A stretch of DNA of 64,000 nt from positions 7,305,001-7,369,000 of the forward strand of contig NZ_CP030038.1 in assembly GCF_015291725.1 (NCBI RefSeq). The letters are read 5' to 3'. This DNA comes from Bradyrhizobium sp. CCBAU 51765. GTDB lineage: Bacteria > Pseudomonadota > Alphaproteobacteria > Rhizobiales > Xanthobacteraceae. Of the stretch, positions 8,017 to 16,807 are shown one piece after another. Below the pieces are notes generated by a model. It was not told the origin of the DNA and did no database searches. It worked only from the letters and a program-made list of their open reading frames with translations. How positions within the stretch are numbered: the stretch's first letter is position 1; the number at the start of each line of letters is the position of its first letter. The translations under genes were made by a program, and so were the position numbers.

Positions 8017-9510
8017 TTATCCGACAGATCCGTCGAGCGAGATCGAGATTAGCTTCTGCGCTTCCACTGCGAATTCCATCGGCAGCTTTTGCAGAACTTT
8101 CTTGACGAAGCCGTTGACGACGAGGCCGACGGCCTCTTCCTGCGAAAGGCCGCGCTGGATGCAGTAGAACAGCACGTCCTCGGAGATCTTCGAGGTCGTT
8201 GCTTCGTGCTCGAACGTTGCCGACGAGTTCTTGGCCTCGATGTACGGCACCGTGTGCGCGCCGCATTTGTCGCCGATCAGCAGCGAATCGCAGGCGGTGA
8301 AGTTGCGCGCGCCGGTCGCTTTCCGATGCGCGGTGACGAGACCGCGATAGGTGTTCTGCGACTTGCCCGCCGCGATGCCCTTGGAGATGATGCGGCTCGA
8401 CGTGTTCTTGCCGAGATGGATCATCTTGGTGCCCGAATCGACCTGCTGGAAGCCGTTCGAGATCGCGATCGAGTAGAACTCGCCGCTCGAATTGTCGCCA
8501 CGCAGGATGCAGCTCGGGTACTTCCAGGTGATCGCCGAGCCGGTTTCGACCTGGGTCCAGGAGATCTTGGAACGATCACCGCGGCAGTCGCCACGCTTGG
8601 TGACGAAGTTGTAGATGCCGCCCTTGCCTTCCGAATTGCCGGGATACCAGTTCTGCACCGTCGAATATTTGATCTCGGCGTCATCGACCGCCACGAGCTC
8701 GACCACGGCCGCGTGCAGCTGATTCTCGTCGCGCTGCGGCGCAGTGCAGCCCTCGAGATAGGAGACGTAGGAGCCCTTGTCGGCGATGATCAGCGTGCGC
8801 TCGAACTGGCCGGTGTTGCGCTCGTTGATGCGGAAATAGGTCGACAGCTCCATCGGGCAGCGCACGCCCGGCGGCACGTAGACGAACGAGCCGTCGGAGA
8901 ACACCGCCGAGTTCAGCGTTGCGTAGAAATTGTCCGAGGTCGGAACCACCGATCCCAGATATTTCTGCACCAGCTCGGGATGCTCGCGGATCGCCTCCGA
9001 GATCGGCATGAAGATCACGCCGGCCTTCTTCAGCTCCGCCTTGAAGGTGGTCGCAACCGAGACCGAATCGAAGACCGCGTCGACCGCGATCTTGCGGCGG
9101 GCGGGATCTTCCTCGCCCACCTTGGGCTCGACGCCTTCGAGCATGGCGACTTCCCGCAAGGGGATGCCGAGCTTCTCGTAGGTCTTCAGGATCTCCGGAT
9201 CGATCTCGTCCAGCGAGGTCACCGTCTTCTTCGGCTTCGGCGCCGCGTAATAGTAGATGTCCTGGAAGTCGATCTTGGGATACTCGACGCGCGCCCAGGT
9301 CGGCTCGGTCATGGTCAGCCAGCGCCGATAGGCCTTCAGCCGCCACTGGAGCATCCAGGCGGGCTCATTCTTCTTCTGCGAGATGAATTTTACGATCTCT
9401 TCCGACAGCCCCTTGGGGGCCTTCTCGGAGTCGATCAGGGTCTCAAACCCATATCGGTACTGGTCGCCGATGCGCTTCACGCGCTCGACTGTCTCTTGTA
9501 AAGCTACCAT
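8017..9510 (-). CDS. sufB: SufB, Fe-S cluster scaffold
   Basis: Core scaffold of the SufBC2D complex, where nascent clusters form. The 497-residue product shows YRYGFETLI near the N-terminus, VPPGVRCPMELSTYFRIN, the motif SYLEGCTAPQRDENQLHAA, and C-terminal KISEDVLFYCIQRGL, all SufB-specific. I start it at the ATG at 9510 preceded by GGAGCGG; the longer frame back to 9750 would run over the ferredoxin gene and has no homology pattern. From about 8000 to 9480 the codon use is markedly more GC-rich at third positions than in sufD, sufS or nif genes, which suggests recombination with, or derivation from, a chromosomal housekeeping sufB. Confidence 0.95.
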   Translation of the reverse strand: MVALQETVERVKRIGDQYRYGFETLIDSEKAPKGLSEEIVKFISQKKNEPAWMLQWRLKAYRRWLTMTEPTWARVEYPKIDFQDIYYYAAPKPKKTVTSLDEIDPEILKTYEKLGIPLREVAMLEGVEPKVGEEDPARRKIAVDAVFDSVSVATTFKAELKKAGVIFMPISEAIREHPELVQKYLGSVVPTSDNFYATLNSAVFSDGSFVYVPPGVRCPMELSTYFRINERNTGQFERTLIIADKGSYVSYLEGCTAPQRDENQLHAAVVELVAVDDAEIKYSTVQNWYPGNSEGKGGIYNFVTKRGDCRGDRSKISWTQVETGSAITWKYPSCILRGDNSSGEFYSIAISNGFQQVDSGTKMIHLGKNTSSRIISKGIAAGKSQNTYRGLVTAHRKATGARNFTACDSLLIGDKCGAHTVPYIEAKNSSATFEHEATTSKISEDVLFYCIQRGLSQEEAVGLVVNGFVKKVLQKLPMEFAVEAQKLISISLDGSVG

Positions 9511-9704
9511 TGCCCGCTCCACCGGGGCAACGACAACTCCCGCCGGCAGGGACTCCGCCGCAATCGATCCAAGCGGATCGCGCAAGTCGCCGGCAACTCG
9601 GGGCCAGCGAGCGAGAGAAACAGAAGACGAATCCGACGGACGGCCGCTGTCGATAGCGTCTTCATCATGTTTCGCGCAGGAGCTCCCCTCATCGACTACT
9701 CCAC

Positions 9705-9899
9705 CTATGCCGGCACACAGGTATCTGGCACCGGGCAAACGACCGCGCATTGCGGCGCGTCAAAGTGCCCCTCACATTGGGTACACTGGGTCGGATTGAT
9801 CACATATATATCGTTCTTCAGGCTGATCGCGGCATTGGGACATTCGAACTCACATGCACCGCACACGGTGCACTGGGATGCGATTATCTTGTAGGCCAT
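9705..9899 (-). CDS. 2[4Fe-4S] ferredoxin of the nif/suf operon
   Basis: Small electron carrier of 64 residues. The first cluster motif is C10xxC13xxC16xxxC20P and the second is C39xxC42-x8-C51xxxC55P. The long eight-residue insert in the second motif is seen in nif-associated ferredoxins (FdxN/FrxA type) that feed electrons to nitrogenase or to cofactor synthesis. I start at ATG 9899; a GTG directly before it is possible. It is the first gene after the sigma-54-like promoter at 9943-9957 and precedes sufB by 194 bases. Its exact partner cannot be read from the sequence. Confidence 0.9.
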   Translation of the reverse strand: MAYKIIASQCTVCGACEFECPNAAISLKNDIYVINPTQCTQCEGHFDAPQCAVVCPVPDTCVPA

Positions 9900-9942
9900 C
9901 ACTGCGATTCCATGAGCGAAAGTTGCGGACAGTTTCTTGCTT

Positions 9943-9957
9943 TCAAGTCTTGTGCCA
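9943..9957 (-). promoter_or_regulatory. Probable sigma-54 promoter of fdx-sufBCDS, imperfect -12
   Basis: The minus strand reads TGGCACAAGACTTGA: a perfect -24 (TGGCAC) and TTG at the right distance, but the -12 dinucleotide is GA instead of GC. It is 44 bases upstream of the ferredoxin start and has a NifA-type site about 72 bases further up. The altered -12 would be expected to weaken the promoter. Confidence 0.55.
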
Positions 9958-10019
9958 AACAGTTTAACCCGATTTTGCCTGAGCTATTTTTGATAACGCA
10001 AGTCGCGGCCTCGACACGG

Positions 10020-10035
10020 TGTCGCAAATCCCACA
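10020..10035. promoter_or_regulatory. NifA-type upstream activator sequence for fdx-suf
   Basis: TGT CGCAAATCCC ACA, an exact TGT-N10-ACA, centred about 72 bases upstream of the -24 element of the ferredoxin-suf promoter. The rest of the gap 10036-10576 holds no gene that I can support. Confidence 0.7.
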
Positions 10036-10576
10036 GCGCATGACAGTAGCTTGTGCTGGATGCCGTGGTTTGCGCATGGTCCATCTCACGGCAGTCAGCG
10101 ATCAGGTGAACCGCGTTCGCCAAACCCAGGGAACGATCTGCAATCCTTGCTAAGGCCGCCGCGCCGCGGCGATGATGGATGCGCCGCGCGACTTCAAAAA
10201 GTTCTCCGCCGGTGTGTCGGGTCGCCCCCGAGCCGCCTCTTGATGGTTCCACTCACCGGTACAGTGGCGGCGCCGGCGACAGCACCACGGTAAATAACCC
10301 GCGGCAGTCATCACCGGCCCGGTTGGCGTCTCCACAGTCAGTCAGATTGGCGGCGATCAAGCCAGACAAAGTCGCGCCGGTGATCGCGGGCCCTCACGGG
10401 CGCATTTTCAATTGGCTCGGATTACCTGGCAAAGCCGGCATTCATATGCGCTATATGGGCGAATGTACATTGTCTCGCATCGTGCGGGGACTAAAGCGAG
10501 GGGCTCGTCTGGCGATCCTTCGCTTCGCTCCACGTTCGAAATGCATGCCGGCGCCGGTAGCAGATCGATGGAGCCG

Positions 10577-10607
10577 AAAAAAAGAAGCCACCCCGGAGGA
10601 GGGTGGC
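10577..10607 (-). terminator. Intrinsic terminator of ald
   Basis: Read on the minus strand, GCCACCC / GGGTGGC form a GC-rich stem (10587-10607), followed by a T-rich run (10577-10583). It lies about 40 bases after the ald stop and separates ald from the fdx-suf promoter region. Confidence 0.85.
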
Positions 10608-10645
10608 CTAAGTCAGGGAGGAAATGCCCATAAGGGCCTCTGGGA

Positions 10646-11758
10646 TCAGGCCGCAGCCTGTTCGATCGGTGAGAAGGGCAGCCCGAGGCTTTCGGCCGCC
10701 GCTTCGTAAGTTAGCCGGCCCCGATGGACGTTGAGACCTGCGCGCAAATGCGGATTTTCGAGCACGGCGGTAAAGCCCTTGTTGGCCAGAGCCAAACCAA
10801 ACGGCAGCGTCGCGTTGTTCAGTGCCTGGCTCGAGGTCAGCGGCACGGCCCCGGGCATATTGGCCACGCAATAATGAATGATGCCATCCACTTCGTAAGT
10901 AGGATCAGCGTGAGTGGTTGGGTGCGATGTCTCAAAGCAGCCGCCCTGATCGATAGCGACGTCCACCAGCACCGCCCTCTTGCGCATCGAGCTCAGCATG
11001 CTCCGGCGGACCAGCTTCGGCGCGCTCGCACCTGGAACGAGCACCGCACCAATCACCACATCCGCCGCAAATACCTCTTCCTCCACAGAGTCGATAGTCG
11101 AAAACCTAGTGCGAGCGCGTCCTTCGAATAGCTCGTCCAACTCGCGGAGCCGGAGTATCGAACGGTCGATGATGGTGACCTCTGCGCCCAGACCAACCGC
11201 CATGCGTGCCGCGTGCGTACCAACGACGCCACCTCCGATCACCACGATTCGGGCAGGCTGAACACCAGGCACTCCACCGATCAACAGCCCTCGTCCGCCT
11301 GCACTCCGCTTCAGGGCGCTGCCCGCCGCTTCGATCGCAAGCCTACCCGCGACCTCGCTCATCGGCGCCAGCAGCGGAAGACCACCATGCGGATCAGTTA
11401 CGGTCTCGTAGGCGATCGCAGTGCATCCAGATTTCAGGAGGCCCTTAGCCTGCTCCGGGTCGGGGGCCAGATGCAGATAAGTGAACAGGATCTGATTTTC
11501 CCGCAGCTGACACCACTCGGACGGCTGAGGTTCCTTAACCTTTACGATCATCTCGCTCGATGCGAATACCTCAGCTGCCGAAGTTAGAATCGTTCCCCCA
11601 ACAATGCGATAATCGTCATCGGTTGCACCAATGCCAGCGCCGGCATTGGTCTCGATCATCACGCGGTGGCCCGCTGCCACGTATTCGCGGACAGCTCCCG
11701 GGGTAAGGCCCACGCGATATTCGTGCACCTTGATTTCCTTGGGGACTCCGACCTTCAT
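10646..11758 (-). CDS. ald: Alanine dehydrogenase
   Basis: Reversible NAD-dependent reductive amination of pyruvate to L-alanine in the cytoplasm. The 370-residue product has the N-terminal KEIKVHEYRVGLTP pattern, the catalytic YLHLAPD region, the Rossmann motif VIGGGVVGTHAA near residue 174, and VDVAIDQGGCFETS, all diagnostic for Ald. A good ribosome site, CAGGAGTT, precedes the ATG. It stands alone between hypE and the fdx-suf operon, with its own terminator and a 375-base leader. In legume bacteroids alanine dehydrogenase takes part in ammonium/alanine export; the setting in a nif-hup block fits such a role, but that is inference. Confidence 0.94.
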   Translation of the reverse strand: MKVGVPKEIKVHEYRVGLTPGAVREYVAAGHRVMIETNAGAGIGATDDDYRIVGGTILTSAAEVFASSEMIVKVKEPQPSEWCQLRENQILFTYLHLAPDPEQAKGLLKSGCTAIAYETVTDPHGGLPLLAPMSEVAGRLAIEAAGSALKRSAGGRGLLIGGVPGVQPARIVVIGGGVVGTHAARMAVGLGAEVTIIDRSILRLRELDELFEGRARTRFSTIDSVEEEVFAADVVIGAVLVPGASAPKLVRRSMLSSMRKRAVLVDVAIDQGGCFETSHPTTHADPTYEVDGIIHYCVANMPGAVPLTSSQALNNATLPFGLALANKGFTAVLENPHLRAGLNVHRGRLTYEAAAESLGLPFSPIEQAAA

Positions 11759-12133
11759 TTGAAAACTCCTGCCTGAAGCGCCTTTCTAATCGGAAGCGAG
11801 CGGCGATGCTGCGACGCAGCCGTCAAAATGGCGCAGAAATTCAACGATATTTGACAAGGTTCGCAGGATTTCAAACCCACGGGTGCCGAGCGGATCGTGT
11901 GACCATGCGCTGCGCAACCGTCGAAACTGCGCGATGGCCATGAATCGTTTCGAATTGCGTTCTCGGCTCCTGGAAAAACTAACAAGGGATATTCAGCACG
12001 CCCAAAGAGCAAACTCGCAGTCTGCCGGTGGGCAGATTGCCCATAGAAGGGATGGTTTCCAGAGCTGATGGGTGATGGCTCACGACCATTGATCATAAAC
12101 TTGGTTTCCAAAAGCTGGACGATGCGCAGCGTG
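11759..12133. other. Leader between hypE and ald
   Basis: About 375 bases with no supported gene. I looked for a -24/-12 pair, a TGT-N10-ACA site and an FNR/FixK box (TTGAT-N4-ATCAA) and found none convincing, so the control of ald cannot be read here. Confidence 0.5.
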
Positions 12134-13180
12134 TCAACAGATCCGAGGCAATTGTTCGCCCCACAACCAGTCGACGATTCGTCGACCGCCGAAACCGGTC
12201 GCCATCTGGACAAATTTCCGATTGTCAGCCACCGCTTCGCCAATATCAGCTGCATCGGACCCGAGCGGGTGTGCCTTCATGGCTGCAAGCACGGCGTCAG
12301 CCAAATCAGGTGCGACGATGGCAACGAGCTTGCCTTCATTGGCGACATGGATGGGATCCAGTCCAAGGAGTTCGCAGGTAGCCGCAACCGCCGGCTTCAC
12401 CGGAATGGATGCTTCGTGCAGACGGAACCCGAGCTCGGATTGATGCGCAATCTCATTGAGGGTCGCGGCAAGCCCACCCCGCGTGGGGTCGCGCATCACC
12501 CGGATGCCGCTACCGCCGGCGGCAACCATGACCGCCACGAGATTATGCAAGGCTGCGGAATCCGAGCCGACCTCGGTCTGAAAAGCGAGGTTCTGACGTT
12601 TTGACATGATCGTCACCCCATGATCGCCGAGGCTGCCGGACACCAGCACACGGTCCCCCACCCTTGCCTTGTCGGCGGAGAGATCGAGCTCATCGGCCAC
12701 AATCCCGATCCCGGTTGTAGAGATGAACAGACCATCCGCCTTGCCGCGCTCAACAACCTTGGTGTCTCCGGTAATGATGTGAACGCCGGCACTGCGCGCT
12801 GCCGAGCCCATCGAATCCGCGATCACCTTCAGATCAGAAAACGGGAAGCCTTCCTCGATGATAAAACTGGCCGACAGATAGAGGGGACGCGCGCCGGACA
12901 TCGCGACGTCATTGATGGTGCCGTGCACAGCCAGTGACCCGATATTGCCGCCGGGAAAGAACAGCGGCGAGACCACATAGCCGTCGGTCGTCATCACCAT
13001 TCTGCCCGCCGCAACCTCAAACGCTGACTGATCATTGCAGCGGGCGAGCCATTCATTACCAAAGGCTTGGTGAAAAAGGCCGGAGATCAGCTGTGCCATG
13101 GCACGGCCCCCGGATCCGTGGGAAAGATCAACGCGTCCGTTCTCGAGGTCGAGCTTGCGCTGATAGCCCTTTACGCTCAT
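12134..13180 (-). CDS. hypE: HypE, hydrogenase cyanide-ligand maturation enzyme
   Basis: HypE dehydrates the carbamoyl group received on its C-terminal cysteine from HypF into a thiocyanate, which becomes the CN ligands of the NiFe site. The 348-residue product has the PurM-like core (LSHGSGGRAMAQLI near the start, MTTDGYVVSPLFFPGGNIG, DPTRGGLAATLNEIA) and ends in PRIC with the essential C-terminal Cys. Its ATG overlaps the hypD stop by four bases. It is the last gene of the hup-hyp block; no hoxX or hoxA follows. Confidence 0.96.
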   Translation of the reverse strand: MSVKGYQRKLDLENGRVDLSHGSGGRAMAQLISGLFHQAFGNEWLARCNDQSAFEVAAGRMVMTTDGYVVSPLFFPGGNIGSLAVHGTINDVAMSGARPLYLSASFIIEEGFPFSDLKVIADSMGSAARSAGVHIITGDTKVVERGKADGLFISTTGIGIVADELDLSADKARVGDRVLVSGSLGDHGVTIMSKRQNLAFQTEVGSDSAALHNLVAVMVAAGGSGIRVMRDPTRGGLAATLNEIAHQSELGFRLHEASIPVKPAVAATCELLGLDPIHVANEGKLVAIVAPDLADAVLAAMKAHPLGSDAADIGEAVADNRKFVQMATGFGGRRIVDWLWGEQLPRIC

Positions 13181-14319
13181 GACGTCCGCCTCAACGGTTC
13201 ATCGCGAACTCGGCCATAGGTCCAATACGCCGCGCAAGCGCCTTCCGACGATACCATGCAGGACCCTATGGGAGTTTCCGGCGTGCAGACGGTTCCAAAC
13301 AGCTTACAATCGACTGGCCGCTTGGCGCCACGCAGAATCGCGCAGCACTCGCAGGCTGGATTGTCTGCGACACGCAGGTCGTGGATCGCAAAACGCGTCT
13401 CAGCGTCGAATTGCGCGTAAGCCGGTTTCAGCTTCAGTCCGCTGTTGGGTACGAGTCCGAGCCCACGCCATTCAAACTGCGCACGCAGTTCGAATATCTG
13501 CGATACCTCGTCTTTGGCACGCCGATTGCCTTCACGCGTCACCACGCGACTGTACTGGTTCTCCACCTCGTTGCGATCTTCGTTCACCTGCCGCACCAGC
13601 ATCAGGATAGCCTGCAACACATCGAGCGGCTCAAATCCCGCGATCACGATCGGCTTGCCAAATTGTTCTGCCAGGGGCTCGTAAGGCTGCGTACCAATAA
13701 TGGTGCTGACATGTGCAGGCCCGATGAAGCCGTCAATTGGAACCCCGCCGGTGTCGCGGATTTTGGGGTTCTCGAGAATGCTGTGCATCGCAGAGGGTGT
13801 AAGCACGTGGTTGCAGAACACGCTGAGGCCCTTCAGCCGCTTCTTCTCGGCAATTCGGATCATCACCGCCGTCGGCGGCGTCGTAGTCTCAAATCCGATG
13901 GCAAAGAAGACCACCTCGCGGCTCGGTGCCTGTTCGGCGAGCCTGATAGCATCGAGCGTCGAGTAGACCATCCGAATGTCGGCGCCGAGCGCTTTAGCTC
14001 GCAACAGGGACTGTCCTTGAGACCCAGGCGCGCGCATCAGGTCGCCGTACACGCACAGAGTGACCTCTGGTCGGTCGACAAGCCGGATCGCCATATCAAT
14101 TCGACTGGCGGGCAGAACGCAGACCGGACAACCGGGCCCGTGGATCATGCGGACGTTCGCGGGCAGCAGATCCTCCAGGCCATAACGGGAGATCGCATGA
14201 GTGTGCCCGCCGCAGAACTCCATGAACCGATAGGCCCTTTGCGAACTAACCTCGCCGCCAATCGCACGCGCAATTCCTTGAGCGATGGCCTTGTTGCGAA
14301 ATTCGTCGGCAAATTTCAT
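13177..14319 (-). CDS. hypD: HypD, hydrogenase Fe(CN)2CO assembly protein
   Basis: Fe-S protein that, with HypC, holds iron while CN and CO ligands are attached. The 380-residue product contains MEFCGGHTHAI, GPGCPVCVLP, the GFETTTPPTA region, and the C-terminal cysteines for the 4Fe-4S cluster (CECCAILRG, DCKLFGTVCTP). I start at MKFADEF (14319), whose ATG overlaps the hypC stop by four bases; an upstream extension to 14427 lies entirely over hypC and is not used. Translationally coupled on both sides. Confidence 0.96.
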   Translation of the reverse strand: MKFADEFRNKAIAQGIARAIGGEVSSQRAYRFMEFCGGHTHAISRYGLEDLLPANVRMIHGPGCPVCVLPASRIDMAIRLVDRPEVTLCVYGDLMRAPGSQGQSLLRAKALGADIRMVYSTLDAIRLAEQAPSREVVFFAIGFETTTPPTAVMIRIAEKKRLKGLSVFCNHVLTPSAMHSILENPKIRDTGGVPIDGFIGPAHVSTIIGTQPYEPLAEQFGKPIVIAGFEPLDVLQAILMLVRQVNEDRNEVENQYSRVVTREGNRRAKDEVSQIFELRAQFEWRGLGLVPNSGLKLKPAYAQFDAETRFAIHDLRVADNPACECCAILRGAKRPVDCKLFGTVCTPETPIGSCMVSSEGACAAYWTYGRVRDEPLRRTS

Positions 14320-14549
14320 GATCGGCGTTCCCCTGCGCTGCCTAGCTCCTGCAGCAGCTCCAGCGTGCGCTCGGCTTCCACCGGATCGATCTTGGCCAAC
14401 GCATAGCCCACATGGACAAGGACGCAATCACCGACCTCGAGCTCGTCGACGAGAGCAATCGATATCTCTAGGCTGATGCCGTCGATGGACACTATGGCCA
14501 TGTCGTTGGGAAGAATTTTTGCAATCTTTGCCGGAACCGAAAGACACAT
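14316..14549 (-). CDS. hypC: HypC, hydrogenase maturation chaperone
   Basis: Small chaperone (77 residues) that binds HypD and the immature large subunit through its N-terminal cysteine. It begins MCLSVPAKI, with the essential Cys2, followed by the beta-barrel pattern ending VHVGYALAKIDPVEA, which is diagnostic. It starts two bases after the hypF stop and overlaps hypD. A second member of the family, hupF, occurs near 20.9 kb. Confidence 0.95.
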   Translation of the reverse strand: MCLSVPAKIAKILPNDMAIVSIDGISLEISIALVDELEVGDCVLVHVGYALAKIDPVEAERTLELLQELGSAGERRS

Positions 14550-14551
14550 AG

Positions 14552-16807
14552 TCAGGCTGATCCTCCCCTGGCGGACGACTGTTGAGCTATTTGCAGAGCG
14601 GCAATCCAGGCCTGGCCAAGGCTCAAACCGCCATCATTGGGCGGCACCCGCCGTGGCACGAGCGGGATAAGGCCGGCAGCGCTGCAACCGCGCGGGATTT
14701 CATCCGCCAGCGCCGCGTTCAGGAAGCAGCCACCGCTCAGAACGACCGTGTTAACGCCAGTTGTCAGCGCAGACCGCGCGACCCAGTCAACGCAGGCGGC
14801 GGCGAAAGTGCCATGAAACAGGCCGGCTCCGCCCACCGCGTCAATGTCATCTGCAATCAACCGCGCAAACAGCGGGCGAAGCGACAGCACGCCACCATCG
14901 ATCGTCCAGCCGGCTTCGAGAATCGCAGTCCGCCGCACCAGCGCCTCGAGCTTCATCGCCGCTTCGCCCTCATAGCTCTGCAAACTCGCAATCCCCAGCA
15001 GCGCCGCTGCGGCGTCGAACAATCGGCCCGCACTGGTCGTGGTGGCCCCGCCCGGCTGTTCGAGCAACGCCGACATACATCCAGCCTGCCGTTGTGCCGC
15101 AAAGCGCAGCCCGATTTCGTTACCCCGACCGAGTCCGTGTAATACTGCGCTGGCCATCCGCCACGGCTCGCGGGCTGCACGATCTCCACCGGGCATTTGC
15201 AGGGGCGCTAAGTGCCCGATGCGTTGGCACCCCGCCCCTTCGCACAACAATAGCTCGCCACCCCAGTTACCGCCCTCGGAGCCAAGGCCATGGCCATCCA
15301 GCACCAGGGCAAGCGCAGGTCCCGCATGACCGTGCTCGGCGATCACTGCGGCAGCGTGTGCGTGGTGATGCTGGACAGCGACCAGCGCGCGGCCATTGGC
15401 TTCCGCAAACCGGGTAGAAGCCATATCAGGATGCAGATCATGGGCCATGGCGACAGGCTCTACATCGAGGCTCGATGTAAGGTGTCGGATCGTCTCCTCG
15501 AATGCGCGGATGCCTTCGGCCGTATCCAGATCGCCAATATGCTGGGAGACGAACGCTTGGTTGTCCCGCGTGATGGTGACGGTCGATTTCAGTGCGCCGC
15601 CGACGGCGAGCACGGACGGCACCGACTTCGCAAGCCTGATCGGTTCGGGAACATAGCCACGGGCACGACGAATGAATCGCGGCCGGCCAGCCACCACCGA
15701 GACCACGGAGTCATCAGCACGTGTCACTATATCTCGATCATGGGTCACGATAAGGTCGGAGATCCCCTTGAGCCGCTGCAGCGCCTGCGCGTTGTCGATC
15801 AGGAGCGGTTCGCCGCAAAGGTTGGCGCTGGTGGCGACGATGATCGGGCTGGTCCGCGCACATGTCCCTGCCGAGCGAAGCGCATGAAGGATGAGGTGAT
15901 GCAGCGGCGCTACAGGCAGCATGACACCCACGCGCGATAAGCCAGGAGCTATGGCGGGCGCCAAATTGTTGCGCGAACACAGAAGGACGATGGGGCGTGC
16001 TACGGATTCGAGCAGCGCAAGCTCGGGCGCATTCGCCTCCGCGATGTCGCTGACCCGCTCTATGGAATCGACCATAACCGCGAAGGGCTTCTGAAGGCGC
16101 TGCTTTCTCCTGCGCAAACGCTGCACGGCACCCTGGTTACGCGCGTCGCAAAGAAGCTGGTATCCTCCGAGCCCCTTGATCGCCACGATTTGTCCGCCCG
16201 CGATTGCCGCGGCAATGGCGCTGATCCCATGGCTGAGCCGAGGCCCGCATGTCGGACACGCGATCGCCTCCGCATGGAACCTGCGGCTCGCCGGATCGGC
16301 ATATTCGGCCGCGCAGGCAGCGCATAGCCTAAAAGCCCGCATCACGGTGTTGCGGCGGTCGTACGGAAGCCGTTCGGCGATGGTGTGCCGTGGGCCGCAA
16401 TGGCAGCAACTGACGAAGGGGTAAAGGTAATGCCGACTTTCTGGATCGAACAGCTCGCTGAGGCATTGCTGGCAGGCAGCAGCATCAGCGACGATCTGAG
16501 TTGACAATTTGCCGGCTTCACTCGTGCCGATCGAAAATTCTTTCGCCTCGAGCGCCGCCGTCTCCCGAACGCAGATGTGGTCGATGCGTGCCAATGGAGG
16601 TGCCTCGAGCGGCAACGTTGCTACAAAGTCCGACGCACGGTTGCCCTCGACCTCGATCGTAACGCCCTCGGGGCCGTTGATGACAAACCCAGCCAATCCG
16701 TAGCGCACGGCGAGTCTATAGACGTAAGGACGAAAGCCGACCCCTTGCACGGCCCCAGCCACGCGCACGCGCAGTCGCGTTCGGTCGCAGGTGGTTGCGG
16801 CGCTCAT
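14552..16807 (-). CDS. hypF: HypF, carbamoyltransferase of hydrogenase maturation
   Basis: HypF makes the carbamoyl group for the CN ligands from carbamoyl phosphate and ATP and passes it to HypE. The 751-residue product shows the expected order: acylphosphatase domain (GAVQGVGFRPYVYRLA, about residues 20-35), two zinc-finger motifs of CxxC-x18-CxxC type (about 105-185), a YrdC-like domain, and a C-terminal Kae1-like domain with HHHAHAAAV and DGHGLG. The start at 16807 overlaps the hypB stop by four bases. Full length and apparently intact. Confidence 0.96.
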   Translation of the reverse strand: MSAATTCDRTRLRVRVAGAVQGVGFRPYVYRLAVRYGLAGFVINGPEGVTIEVEGNRASDFVATLPLEAPPLARIDHICVRETAALEAKEFSIGTSEAGKLSTQIVADAAACQQCLSELFDPESRHYLYPFVSCCHCGPRHTIAERLPYDRRNTVMRAFRLCAACAAEYADPASRRFHAEAIACPTCGPRLSHGISAIAAAIAGGQIVAIKGLGGYQLLCDARNQGAVQRLRRRKQRLQKPFAVMVDSIERVSDIAEANAPELALLESVARPIVLLCSRNNLAPAIAPGLSRVGVMLPVAPLHHLILHALRSAGTCARTSPIIVATSANLCGEPLLIDNAQALQRLKGISDLIVTHDRDIVTRADDSVVSVVAGRPRFIRRARGYVPEPIRLAKSVPSVLAVGGALKSTVTITRDNQAFVSQHIGDLDTAEGIRAFEETIRHLTSSLDVEPVAMAHDLHPDMASTRFAEANGRALVAVQHHHAHAAAVIAEHGHAGPALALVLDGHGLGSEGGNWGGELLLCEGAGCQRIGHLAPLQMPGGDRAAREPWRMASAVLHGLGRGNEIGLRFAAQRQAGCMSALLEQPGGATTTSAGRLFDAAAALLGIASLQSYEGEAAMKLEALVRRTAILEAGWTIDGGVLSLRPLFARLIADDIDAVGGAGLFHGTFAAACVDWVARSALTTGVNTVVLSGGCFLNAALADEIPRGCSAAGLIPLVPRRVPPNDGGLSLGQAWIAALQIAQQSSARGGSA

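Noticed and set aside
8089..9501. Long plus-strand open frame (about 470 codons) across sufB
   Set aside because: It is antisense to an unmistakable SufB and is open only because of high GC3; the translation is Arg/Asp/Leu-biased and has no motif.
9899..10252. 117-codon minus-strand frame upstream of the ferredoxin
   Set aside because: It runs over the activator site and promoter, with no ribosome site and no motif.
11755..12255. 166-codon minus-strand frame between hypE and ald
   Set aside because: Overlaps the end of hypE out of frame and the ald leader; composition is not coding-like.
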